Below are positions 17,458-24,222 of a DNA stretch of 64,000 nt, in pieces (position 1 is the stretch's first letter; the number at the start of each line of letters is the position of its first letter). Both the position numbers and the translations under genes were made by a program. Source of the stretch: CAYQQQ01 sp964420125 (lineage in GTDB: Bacteria; Actinomycetota; Acidimicrobiia; Acidimicrobiales; Microtrichaceae); NCBI GenBank assembly GCA_964420125.1, contig CAYQQQ010000004.1, positions 1 through 64,000 of the forward strand, read 5' to 3'. Under the pieces are notes generated by a model. The model was not told where the DNA came from and did not search any database. It worked only from the letters and a program-made list of their open reading frames with translations.

Positions 17458-18500
17458 CAGAACTGCTCCAGGAAGCGGAGGTCGTTGGTGACGAAGTCCC
17501 GCAGGTCCCCGACCTGGTGGCGGACGTAGGCGAGGCGGTCGATGCCGAAGCCGAACGCGAAGCCGGTCCACTCCTCGGGGTCGAGCCCGCAGTTGGCGAG
17601 CACGTTGGGATGGACCATCCCGCACCCACCCATCTCCAGCCAGGTGCCACCGGGCTGGGAGATGTCGACCTCGGCCGAGGGCTCCGTGAAGGGGAAGTAG
17701 GACGGTCGCAGGCGGCTGGTGAGCGACTCGCCGAAGTACGCCTTGGTGAACTCCTCGATCGTGCCAGCGAGGTCCCCCATCGTGATGCCGCGATCGACCA
17801 CGAGTCCTTCCACCTGGTGGAACACCGGGAGGTGGGTGGCATCGGCGGTGTCGCGTCGGTACACGCGACCGGGGCAGACCACGTGGATCGGAGGGCCGGT
17901 GCCGTCGCGCACCGACCGCAGCATGGTGCGCACCTGCACCGGCGAGGTGTGCGTCCGCAGCAGCACCTGCCCTGCACCCACATCAGGCTCGTCGGAGGCG
18001 TCGAGGTAGAGGGTGTCCCACAAGGACCGCGCAGGATGCGCTGGAGGGAGGTTGAGCGCTTCGAAGTTGAACCAGTCGGTCTCCACCTCCGGACCATCCT
18101 CGACGGTGAACCCCATGCCGACGAACACGTCCTCGAGCCGCTGCCATGTCTGGGTGATGGGATGGAGGTGTCCGACGCGTGCTCGGCCGAGTCCTTCGGT
18201 CAGGTCCATGCGCTCGGCGCGCAGCGCGGTCACCCTGAGCTGCTCCGACAGCGTCGCCCGACGGCCTTCCAACAGCTCCTCCAGACGACCTCTGGCCGCA
18301 TGGAGGACCTGGCCGACCTCCTTGCGCTCGCTGGGGTCGAGATCCTTCATCCCGGCTCTCAGCTCGACCAGCCGGGATCGCTTCCCCAGCAGCTCGACTT
18401 CGATCGCCGTCAGGTCCTCCAGCGTCGCAGCGGCCACCACCCGGTCGGCTCCGCTCGCCGTGATCCGCTCGATCTCCTCCTGGAGGGTTGGGTCACCCAT
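17457..18500 (-). CDS. pheS: phenylalanyl-tRNA synthetase alpha subunit
   Basis: The 347-residue catalytic subunit has an N-terminal coiled-coil arm (about residues 1-85) and a class II core. Motif 2 shows LLRTHTSPVQVRTM, motif 3 is in GFAFGFGIDRLAYVRH, and FFPFTEP-type residues appear as YFPFTEPSAEVDI. The ATG at 18498-18500 gives the usual short N-terminus; the frame extends 23 codons further upstream without conserved sequence. It lies 78 bp after an RNA methyltransferase gene on the same strand, a common actinobacterial arrangement. Confidence 0.97.
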   Translation of the reverse strand: MGDPTLQEEIERITASGADRVVAAATLEDLTAIEVELLGKRSRLVELRAGMKDLDPSERKEVGQVLHAARGRLEELLEGRRATLSEQLRVTALRAERMDLTEGLGRARVGHLHPITQTWQRLEDVFVGMGFTVEDGPEVETDWFNFEALNLPPAHPARSLWDTLYLDASDEPDVGAGQVLLRTHTSPVQVRTMLRSVRDGTGPPIHVVCPGRVYRRDTADATHLPVFHQVEGLVVDRGITMGDLAGTIEEFTKAYFGESLTSRLRPSYFPFTEPSAEVDISQPGGTWLEMGGCGMVHPNVLANCGLDPEEWTGFAFGFGIDRLAYVRHQVGDLRDFVTNDLRFLEQF

Positions 18501-18578
18501 TGCTGTCGTCGCTCCGTTGCGCAGGTTCGGATGCCTCGTGGAGAGGCGGATCCCGCCATTGTGGCCCACAGGGCTCGC

Positions 18579-19370
18579 TCAACCGGCACTGGTTGCGTCG
18601 GCGGCGGCCGCACGCCGCTGGCGTGCCCCCTCGAAGGCCAGGACGGCGCCCGCCACCGCGGCGTTGAGCGACTCCACCTCACCAGCCATCGGGATGCTCA
18701 CCTTCACGTCCATCTCCTCGATCAGGGTGGGGGGAAGCCCGTGGGCCTCCGATCCGAGGAACATCGCTGTCGCACCGCCCAGCTCCACCTCCTCAGGCGC
18801 CTGCCCGGCCCCGGGTACCGTGGCGACACACCTGAGACCAGCCTCGGCGGCGGCGGCGAGCACCTCCTCCCACCCGATCTCCTGCACCACCGGCACCCGG
18901 AACAACGACCCTGCGGTTGCCCGCACGGTCTTCGGGTTGAAGAGGTCGACGGAGCCGGTGACGAGCACGACACCTGCCGCATCGGCGCCTTCGGCCACCC
19001 GGAGGAGCGTGCCCGCGTTGCCAGGGTCCTGGATGCCCACCAGGATCAGCACCGCCCGGCGGCGGCGGGCCGCAGCCGACATCACGGCGGCCAGATCGTG
19101 ACGGACCTGGGACGCGACCGCCACCAGCGACTGCGGGTTCGCCACGTCGAGGCACTTCGACAGCACGCCGGGCTGCACCCGGTGCACCGGCACCCCCCGA
19201 CGGGTGACCTGCTCGACGACGAGCGGATCGGCGTCGGGCTCCGCGTACACGCTGCGGAGCTCGACTCCCGCTGCGAGCGCCTCGGAGACCAGCTTGGGCC
19301 CGTCGACCAGGAACGCACCCTCCTCGGCGCGCGACGTGCGACGCCGGGCGAGGCGTCGCAGGTGCTGCAC
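18579..19370 (-). CDS. SpoU/TrmH-family RNA 2'-O-methyltransferase
   Basis: The 263-residue protein has an N-terminal L30e-like substrate domain and a C-terminal SPOUT knot that binds SAM and methylates a ribose 2'-OH in rRNA or tRNA. Motif 1 is in DPGNAGTLLRVAEGA, motif 2 in FLGSEAHGL, and motif 3 in IPMAGEVESLNAAVAGAVL. The target nucleotide cannot be named. It starts at GTG 19370, 26 bp after rplT, in the order rplT-methyltransferase-pheS that is common in actinobacteria. A second SpoU gene lies at 22852. Confidence 0.93.
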   Translation of the reverse strand: MQHLRRLARRRTSRAEEGAFLVDGPKLVSEALAAGVELRSVYAEPDADPLVVEQVTRRGVPVHRVQPGVLSKCLDVANPQSLVAVASQVRHDLAAVMSAAARRRRAVLILVGIQDPGNAGTLLRVAEGADAAGVVLVTGSVDLFNPKTVRATAGSLFRVPVVQEIGWEEVLAAAAEAGLRCVATVPGAGQAPEEVELGGATAMFLGSEAHGLPPTLIEEMDVKVSIPMAGEVESLNAAVAGAVLAFEGARQRRAAAADATSAG

Positions 19371-19396
19371 CTCAGCTGCGCCGGTGCTCAGCGGCT

Positions 19397-19771
19397 TCAG
19401 CTCGCCTTGGCCTCGCTGTCCGCAGCAGTCCGAGCGACCTCCACGAGGGCGCTGAACGCAGCGGCGTCGGTGACGGCCATGTCGGCGAGGATCTTGCGAT
19501 CCACCTCCACGCCGGCGACCCGCAGGCCGCTGATGAACCGGCTGTAGCTGATGTCGTTCGCTCGGCAGCCGGCGTTGATCCGCTGGATCCAGAGCCGGCG
19601 CATCTCGCCTTTGCGTGCCCGGCGATCCCGGAACGCGTAGTTCCCGGCGTGCATGACCGCCTCGTTGGCGGAGCGGAAGCTGCGGCTGCGGTTCCCGTAG
19701 TAGCCCGAAGCCTTGTCCAGCACCGCCCGACGCTTCTTCTTGGCGTGTACGCCACGCTTCACCCGTGCCAT
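19397..19771 (-). CDS. rplT: 50S ribosomal protein L20
   Basis: This 124-residue protein is an early assembly protein of the large subunit. The N-terminus MARVKRGVHAKKKRR, the YYGNRSRSFRSANEAV block and WIQRINAGCRANDISYSRFI are diagnostic. The ATG at 19769-19771 has GGACGACGGAG just upstream. It is the last gene of infC-rpmI-rplT, separated from rpmI by 136 bp that include a stem-loop. Confidence 0.98.
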   Translation of the reverse strand: MARVKRGVHAKKKRRAVLDKASGYYGNRSRSFRSANEAVMHAGNYAFRDRRARKGEMRRLWIQRINAGCRANDISYSRFISGLRVAGVEVDRKILADMAVTDAAAFSALVEVARTAADSEAKAS

Positions 19772-19872
19772 CTCCGTCGTCCTTTCGTCGTTCGTGTCGG
19801 TGGGTCCGGCGGTCGCCGAGCCCCCATCCGGTCCTGCCCGGCCGCCCTCGTGGAACACCCCGGCGGGATGCA

Positions 19873-19893
19873 CCCTCGGCGGCCGCCGAAGGG
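19873..19893 (-). promoter_or_regulatory. stem-loop between rpmI and rplT
   Basis: On the minus strand CCC-T-TCGGC pairs with GCCGA-GGG around a GGCC loop, with one bulged T, beginning about 14 bp after the rpmI stop. There is no T-run, so it may be a processing or translational-control element rather than a terminator. Confidence 0.3.
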
Positions 19894-19907
19894 CCGAGCC
19901 CGTCGCC

Positions 19908-20102
19908 TCAGATGCCCAGCTGACGTCGGGCCCGCTCCCGTTGGCCGCCTGTCACCTCGGTGGTACCGGCGAGTCGCCGTGTCCGCTTGGAGGGCTTCTT
20001 CTCGAGGATGTGGTTCCTGTTCCCCTTCCGTCGAAGGATCTTGCCGGACCCGGTGATCTTGTAGCGCTTCTTCGCGCCGGAGTGCGTCTTCATCTTGGGC
20101 AT
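19908..20102 (-). CDS. rpmI: 50S ribosomal protein L35
   Basis: The 64-residue basic protein begins MPKMKTHSGAKKRYKITGSG and contains KGNRNHILEKKPSKRTRRL, both characteristic of L35. It follows infC by 44 bp and has a strong GGGGGG-type purine stretch before its ATG (CCCCGAGAGGACC context). Length is standard. Confidence 0.98.
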   Translation of the reverse strand: MPKMKTHSGAKKRYKITGSGKILRRKGNRNHILEKKPSKRTRRLAGTTEVTGGQRERARRQLGI

Positions 20103-20146
20103 GTCGATGGTCCTCTCGGGGGGGTCTGTGGTGGGAGGGCGCCGGC

Positions 20147-20851
20147 TCAGCCGGCCGGGCTCTCTGCGGGGTCCGGGTCGGCGACGGGAAGCTGCTCGTC
20201 CTCGGCGACCTCCGACGACGCGGGCACCAGGTCGTCGACCTCACCGAGTGCGGCATCACCGGGAGCGACATCGGGTTCGACGACATCGTCGTCGGCGACC
20301 TCCAACGCCTTCGCATGGGCCGCCTGGGCCTTCTTGTCGGGGCCGAGCACCATCACCATGTTGCGGCCGTCCTGCTTGGGCATCACCTCGACCCGGCCCA
20401 GATGGTCGACTGCCTCGGCGACCCGGTCGAGGATCCTCCGGCCGAGCTCCGGGTGCTGCATCTCGCGACCACGGAACATGATGGTGACCTTCACCTTGTG
20501 GCCCTCGCCCAGGAACTGCGCGACCTTCCGGGTCTTGGTGTCGAAGTCGCCGCCGGAGATCTTCGGCCGGTACTTCATCTCCTTGACGGTGATGTTGGTG
20601 GCCTTCTTGCGGGATTCCTTCGCTCGCTGCTGCTCCTCGTAGCGGTACTTGGCGAAGTCCATGATCCGGCACACCGGGGGGTTCGCACCTGCCGCCACCT
20701 CGACGAGGTCGAGGTCCATCGACCGGGCGATGGAGAGGGCCTCGGGCAACGGCTTGATGCCGAGCTGTTCGCCGTCCGCACTGATCAGACGCACTTCTCG
20801 CGCCCGGATCCGGTCGTTGATCCTCGTCTCGTCGTTTCGTACTGCAGCTAT
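20147..20851 (-). CDS. infC: translation initiation factor IF-3, probable AUA start
   Basis: IF-3 (about 234 aa) binds the 30S subunit and proofreads start codons. The N-terminal domain begins NDETRINDRIRAREVRLI, and PPVCRIMDFAKYRYEEQQ, KVKVTIMFRGREM and KQDGRNMVMVLGP are conserved. A 45-residue acidic tail follows. No ATG, GTG or TTG lies at the N-terminus in frame. AGGAG lies 9 bp before an in-frame ATA at 20849-20851, giving I-A-A-V-R-N-D-E-T-R-I-N. infC is known to use rare starts for autoregulation, so ATA is the most likely start. The leader contains an attenuator-like hairpin. Confidence 0.93.
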   Translation of the reverse strand: MAAVRNDETRINDRIRAREVRLISADGEQLGIKPLPEALSIARSMDLDLVEVAAGANPPVCRIMDFAKYRYEEQQRAKESRKKATNITVKEMKYRPKISGGDFDTKTRKVAQFLGEGHKVKVTIMFRGREMQHPELGRRILDRVAEAVDHLGRVEVMPKQDGRNMVMVLGPDKKAQAAHAKALEVADDDVVEPDVAPGDAALGEVDDLVPASSEVAEDEQLPVADPDPAESPAG

Positions 20852-21214
20852 GGCTGATCGCTCCTCACTCGAACGTGTCCTTTCTCCAGAACAGTTGCCG
20901 TCGCACCACCCCGCCGGTCGATGGGCGCCCGGCGAAGGCAACCGGGCGATCCCCCCGAAAACGAGACGGGCGGGTGGTGGGCCACCCGCCGACGACGCCG
21001 ACACCGCACTGGTGCCACAGCGATGGTCCCGATCGCACACAGGGTGACCTGGTGGTCGGGAGGGGCGGGACGCCCGCTTGCTCGATTGCGGCCACTACGG
21101 TACCAGGCGGGGCCGACTCGGCACCATCGCCGGCGCTGAACAAGCGCCGCAGGTGTCCGAGGACCCCCGAGGCGCGACCGTCGCGTCGCCGACGACACGA
21201 GTTCAGGAGTGCCG
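20852..21214 (-). other. infC leader and divergent intergenic region
   Basis: This 363-bp gap separates infC (minus) from the DUF1844 gene (plus). I see no gene in it. On the minus strand it holds a GC-rich hairpin with a T-rich tail (20958-20990) and a smaller hairpin (20926-20948), consistent with a regulated leader. The plus-strand gene is served by AGGAG at 21205-21209. Divergent promoters must lie here but no clear pair of hexamers was found. Confidence 0.6.
20958..20990 (-). terminator. attenuator-like terminator in the infC leader
   Basis: On the minus strand GGCGGGTGG (20982-20990) pairs perfectly with CCACCCGCC (20969-20977) around a CCCA loop, followed by CGTCTCGTTTTC. This is a 9-bp GC stem with a T-rich tail about 110 nt before the infC start. 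No gene ends upstream on this strand, so a conditional terminator in the leader is the simplest reading. Confidence 0.5.
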
Positions 21215-21679
21215 ATGGGTTCCCTGTGGACACCCGATGGAGAGCGCCAGGTCCCTCCCCCCGAGCAGAACACGCCCACCGCAGCGCCGGAACCGGAGGA
21301 CGACCCGTTGCGCGCGGCAGCCGCCGCCATCGGGGTCGACCTCGATGCCCTCGACGACGAGGAGAAGGACCAGCTGCGCGCCGAGCTCGAGGAGATGATG
21401 CGTGTGCGGCGCCAGGTGGCGGCCACACCGGTCGCCGACGTCCTCGCCAACCACATGATGCGGCTCTTCGACCTCGTGACCATCTACCTCGAGGCCTCGC
21501 CGCCGGGATTCGCCGAGGCCGCCACGGTGATCGAGGCGTACCGGGGGACCCTCGATGCGGTGGAGGACCGCCTCGGCGACCACGCACCGATGCTGCGCGA
21601 TGCCCTGGGACAGGCGCAGATGCTCTTCGTGCAGGTCAAGGACGCCACCGGACCACCCGCCGATCAGGGTTCGGGCTGA
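21215..21679 (+). CDS. DUF1844-like protein divergent from infC
   Basis: The product (about 154 aa) has a proline-rich, acidic N-terminal half (residues 1-70) and a helical C-terminal half containing ADVLANHMMRLFDLVTIYL and HAPMLRDALGQAQMLFVQV. That pattern resembles DUF1844, a small actinobacterial family often encoded beside infC; function is unknown. The ATG at 21215 is chosen because AGGAG lies 5 bp upstream, though GTG at 21209 is also open. Its 3' end overlaps the convergent cold-shock-like gene by 16 bp. Confidence 0.68.
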   Translation: MGSLWTPDGERQVPPPEQNTPTAAPEPEDDPLRAAAAAIGVDLDALDDEEKDQLRAELEEMMRVRRQVAATPVADVLANHMMRLFDLVTIYLEASPPGFAEAATVIEAYRGTLDAVEDRLGDHAPMLRDALGQAQMLFVQVKDATGPPADQGSG

Positions 21680-21906
21680 AGCAACCAGATGTCGGTCGCC
21701 TCCAGGTGACCGTGGCGACCGGCGGCCAGCCGGTAGCTCACCTCGGCACCGACACCGACGTGGCGAGAGCCATCTCCCACCCCGGTGCAGTGGAACCGAC
21801 GGCGCGCACCGTCGTGGAGGTCGACCAACGTGCCGAGACCGACGTCGTCGTCGAATGCCTCGACACGGCCCCGTCGGGTGATCGTCGACGTGTCGGACGT
21901 GGCCAC
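21664..21906 (-). CDS. cold-shock-domain-like protein
   Basis: The 80-residue product reads like a single cold-shock domain: GRVEAFDDDVGLGTLVD, then RRRFHCTGVGDGSRHVGVG and a final GHLEATDIW. These align with the G-x-V-x-x-F, F-H-C and D-G-R elements of CSD proteins, but the aromatic RNP1/RNP2 residues are only partly kept, so nucleic-acid binding is uncertain. It starts with GTG at 21906, 3 bp after hisG on the same strand, and its end overlaps the DUF1844-like gene coming the other way. Confidence 0.72.
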   Translation of the reverse strand: MATSDTSTITRRGRVEAFDDDVGLGTLVDLHDGARRRFHCTGVGDGSRHVGVGAEVSYRLAAGRHGHLEATDIWLLQPEP

Positions 21907-21909
21907 GAC

Positions 21910-22785
21910 TCAGTGCACGATCTTCGACAACGGCATCTCGACGATGTCGGTGGCACCGGCATCCGACAAGGCGGGGATGAGGATGTTGATCTCCGACTTC
22001 GGCACGACCGTCTCGACCGCGTAGCCGGCTCCGCCGTAGAGCTCGTTGACCGTCGGGGTCTTCATCGCCGGCAGGACACCGATCACCGCATCCAAGCGCT
22101 CCCCGGCCACGTTCAGCTTCACGAGGACCTTGCCGCGGGCCTCGAGCACACCACGCAGCAGGGTGAGCACCTGCTCCATCGCATGGCGCTTGTCCGCGTC
22201 GGCATGGGCCTCCGGGTTGGCGACCAGCTCCGTGTACGACACCAGGATCTCCTCGATGATCCTGAGGCCGGCCGCGTGCAACGCCCGACCCGTCTCGGTG
22301 ATGTCGACCACAGCATCCACGATGTCGGGGACCTTCGCCTCCGTGGCACCGTAGGACAGGCGGAGGTCCGCGTCGACGCCACGAGCCTCGAAGAAGCGTC
22401 GGGTGAGCGCGAGGTACTCGGTGGACACCCGCACACCGGCGGGAAGGTCCTCCACCTGCTGGTAGGGAGAGTCCTCGGGCACCGCCAGCACCACCCTGAT
22501 CGGCCGCGACGTCGCCTTGGAGTACTGCAGCTCTCCCAGGCTGATCACGTCGGAACCGGTCTCCTCCACCCAGTCGCGGCCGGTGATGCCGAGATCGAAC
22601 AGTCCGTCGGCCACGTAGGTGGGGATCTCCTGAGGCCGCAGGATCCGGACGCTGTCGATGCGGGGATCGTCGATGGTCGCGGCGTAGTTCACCGCCGAGG
22701 CCCGGTTCACCGGGAGGTCAGCCGCCTCGAAGAGCGCCATCGTGGCCTGCTCGAGAGAGCCCTTGGGAAGGACGAGCTTGAGCAC
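21910..22785 (-). CDS. hisG: ATP phosphoribosyltransferase, long form
   Basis: This enzyme (291 aa) joins ATP and PRPP in the first step of histidine synthesis. LKLVLPKGSLEQAT opens the protein, DLGITGRDWVEETGSDV is the substrate region, and the PRPP-binding block lies near DAVVDITETGRALHAAGLR. The C-terminal regulatory domain (about residues 210-291) is present, so no HisZ partner is needed and histidine feedback is expected. GTG at 22785 is the likely start; TAGCCT lies 8 bp upstream and no ribosome-binding site is visible, so the mRNA may be leaderless. No other his gene is nearby. Confidence 0.95.
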   Translation of the reverse strand: MLKLVLPKGSLEQATMALFEAADLPVNRASAVNYAATIDDPRIDSVRILRPQEIPTYVADGLFDLGITGRDWVEETGSDVISLGELQYSKATSRPIRVVLAVPEDSPYQQVEDLPAGVRVSTEYLALTRRFFEARGVDADLRLSYGATEAKVPDIVDAVVDITETGRALHAAGLRIIEEILVSYTELVANPEAHADADKRHAMEQVLTLLRGVLEARGKVLVKLNVAGERLDAVIGVLPAMKTPTVNELYGGAGYAVETVVPKSEINILIPALSDAGATDIVEMPLSKIVH

Positions 22786-22793
22786 GACACGCC

Positions 22794-22823
22794 AGGCTAC
22801 CGGAGTCGGCGTGGCCCTCCGAA
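22794..22823 (-). promoter_or_regulatory. candidate hisG promoter (leaderless)
   Basis: On the minus strand TTCGGA (22818-22823) and TAGCCT (22794-22799) are separated by 18 bp, and the -10 ends 8 bp before the GTG of hisG. Transcription would start at or next to the start codon. The -35 is weak. Confidence 0.3.
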
Positions 22824-22851
22824 CCAGTTCCATGCGGCCACACTGTTGAGC

Positions 22852-23667
22852 GTGGAGGTGATCCGCGATCCCCGAGATCCGCGCTTGGACGACGTGCGCG
22901 ACCTGCGACGCGGACCGGAGCGCCGGCGGGAGTCGGCACTGGGCTGGTTCGTGGTCGAAGGCACCCTCGCCCTCGAGCGCGTCGCCGCTGCAGGCCACAG
23001 GTTGCGCAGCATCGTGACGACCGAGGCGCGCCGAGCCGCCGTGGATGCGCTCGATCTCCCAGGGGATGCACCCCGCCTGCTGGTGGAACCCGGTTGCCTC
23101 GACGAGGTCACAGGGTTCCGAGCCCACCGGGGTGTGCTCGCCAGTGCCGAGCGCCCTCCGACCGCCGAGCTGTCGGACGTGCTCGATCGACGCTCCAGGA
23201 TCGTCTTCGTCGAGGCCATCACCGACGTGGAGAACCTCGGAGCCATCTTCCGGATCGCCGCCGGCTTCGGGTTCGACGCCGTCGTGCTCGACCCCCGATG
23301 CGCAGATCCCCTCTATCGGCGGTGCGTCCGTGTCTCCCTCGGCTGGTCCGCTGCCCTTGCATGGGCACGGGCGCCGAGCTCCGCTGCCGCTCTCGAGGCG
23401 TTCCATGCGCGCGACATGTCCACCGTGGCGCTCACCCCTGCACCGTCAGCCCGAGCGGTCGACGCGGCCCTGGAGACCGGCGTGCTCTGCGACCCGCTGG
23501 TGCTGATGGTGGGCGCAGAAGGCACCGGACTGGAGCCCGCGACCATCGAGCGTGCAACCCACGCGGTGCGGATCCCGATGGCGGGCGACGTGGACTCGCT
23601 CAACGTCGCCACGGCGCTGGGCGTCGTCGCCGCCTTCGCCGCCTCGGGGCGCGACTGGCGTCCGTGA
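22852..23667 (+). CDS. second SpoU/TrmH-family RNA methyltransferase
   Basis: The product (about 271 aa) begins VEVIRDPRDPRLDDVRDL and has an N-terminal substrate-binding part and a SPOUT domain. Motif 1 is ITDVENLGAIFRIAAGFG, motif 2 is MVGAEGTGLEP, and motif 3 is IPMAGDVDSLNVATALGVV. It should transfer methyl from SAM to a ribose in rRNA or tRNA. ENLGAIFR instead of NAGTLLR separates it from the paralogue at 18579, so the targets probably differ. GTG at 22852 or TTG at 22846 could be the start. It is divergent from hisG and converges on ribH. Confidence 0.9.
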   Translation: MEVIRDPRDPRLDDVRDLRRGPERRRESALGWFVVEGTLALERVAAAGHRLRSIVTTEARRAAVDALDLPGDAPRLLVEPGCLDEVTGFRAHRGVLASAERPPTAELSDVLDRRSRIVFVEAITDVENLGAIFRIAAGFGFDAVVLDPRCADPLYRRCVRVSLGWSAALAWARAPSSAAALEAFHARDMSTVALTPAPSARAVDAALETGVLCDPLVLMVGAEGTGLEPATIERATHAVRIPMAGDVDSLNVATALGVVAAFAASGRDWRP

Positions 23668-23730
23668 CTCCAGGCGATCGCTGCCACACCGGGACGCCCT
23701 GCGACAGCAGGCGACGAGCGGCGACGTGGA

Positions 23731-24222
23731 TCAGCTGCGCCAGCGCTGCGCCAGGTGCACCATCTCCACCGCGGTGCGGGCGCACTCCTCACCCACGTTG
23801 TGGCCACCAGGTCCCTCGCTGCGGGCCTCCGCCTGGGCGAGGTTCTCGGTGGTCAGCACGCCGAAGGCAACGGGCACCCCGGTCGCGAGCTGCACGTCCT
23901 GGATCCCCCGGGCGCACTCACCCGCGACGAACTCGTAGTGGCTCGTCTCGCCGCGTATGACCGCGCCCAGGCACACCACCGCATCGACCCGGGCAGACCC
24001 TGCCATCGCCTTCGCCGCGAACGGGACCTCGAACGCACCGGGCACCCACTCCACCACCATGTCCGCTTGGTCGATGCCGCACTCCCGGGCCCCTCGGCGC
24101 ACGCCGTCGAGCAGTCGAAGGGTCACCGCGTCGTTGAAGCGGCCGCAGACCACTCCCAGGCGCATGCCGGAGCCGTCGTGCTGCGGCTCCGGTGACCCCT
24201 CGCCCCGCACGGTGCGCGCCAT
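23731..24222 (-). CDS. ribH: 6,7-dimethyl-8-ribityllumazine synthase
   Basis: This 163-residue enzyme joins dihydroxybutanone phosphate and the ribityl pyrimidine. It shows GVVCGRFNDAVTLRLLDG, the VPGAFEVPFAAK segment and CLGAVIRGETSHYEFV, all typical of lumazine synthase, with the catalytic His in the last block. An extra 20 residues lie at the N-terminus. The ATG shares one base with the ribBA stop (TGATG). It is the last gene of ribD-ribE-ribBA-ribH. Confidence 0.96.
   Translation of the reverse strand: MARTVRGEGSPEPQHDGSGMRLGVVCGRFNDAVTLRLLDGVRRGARECGIDQADMVVEWVPGAFEVPFAAKAMAGSARVDAVVCLGAVIRGETSHYEFVAGECARGIQDVQLATGVPVAFGVLTTENLAQAEARSEGPGGHNVGEECARTAVEMVHLAQRWRS

Noticed and set aside
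13927..17529. A 1200-codon open frame on the plus strand opposite argB, argC, pheT and pheS
   Set aside because: It is rich in Arg, His, Gly and Gln, has no known domain, and covers well-supported genes on the other strand. It is a high-GC shadow.
18501..18578. Possible T-box or leader attenuator before pheS
   Set aside because: The gap is 78 bp and no specifier loop or T-box consensus was seen; the same holds for tyrS and alaS.
20875..22845. A very long open plus-strand frame upstream of the second SpoU methyltransferase
   Set aside because: Only the part from 22846-22852 onward has SpoU homology; the earlier part covers DUF1844, the cold-shock-like gene and hisG in other frames.
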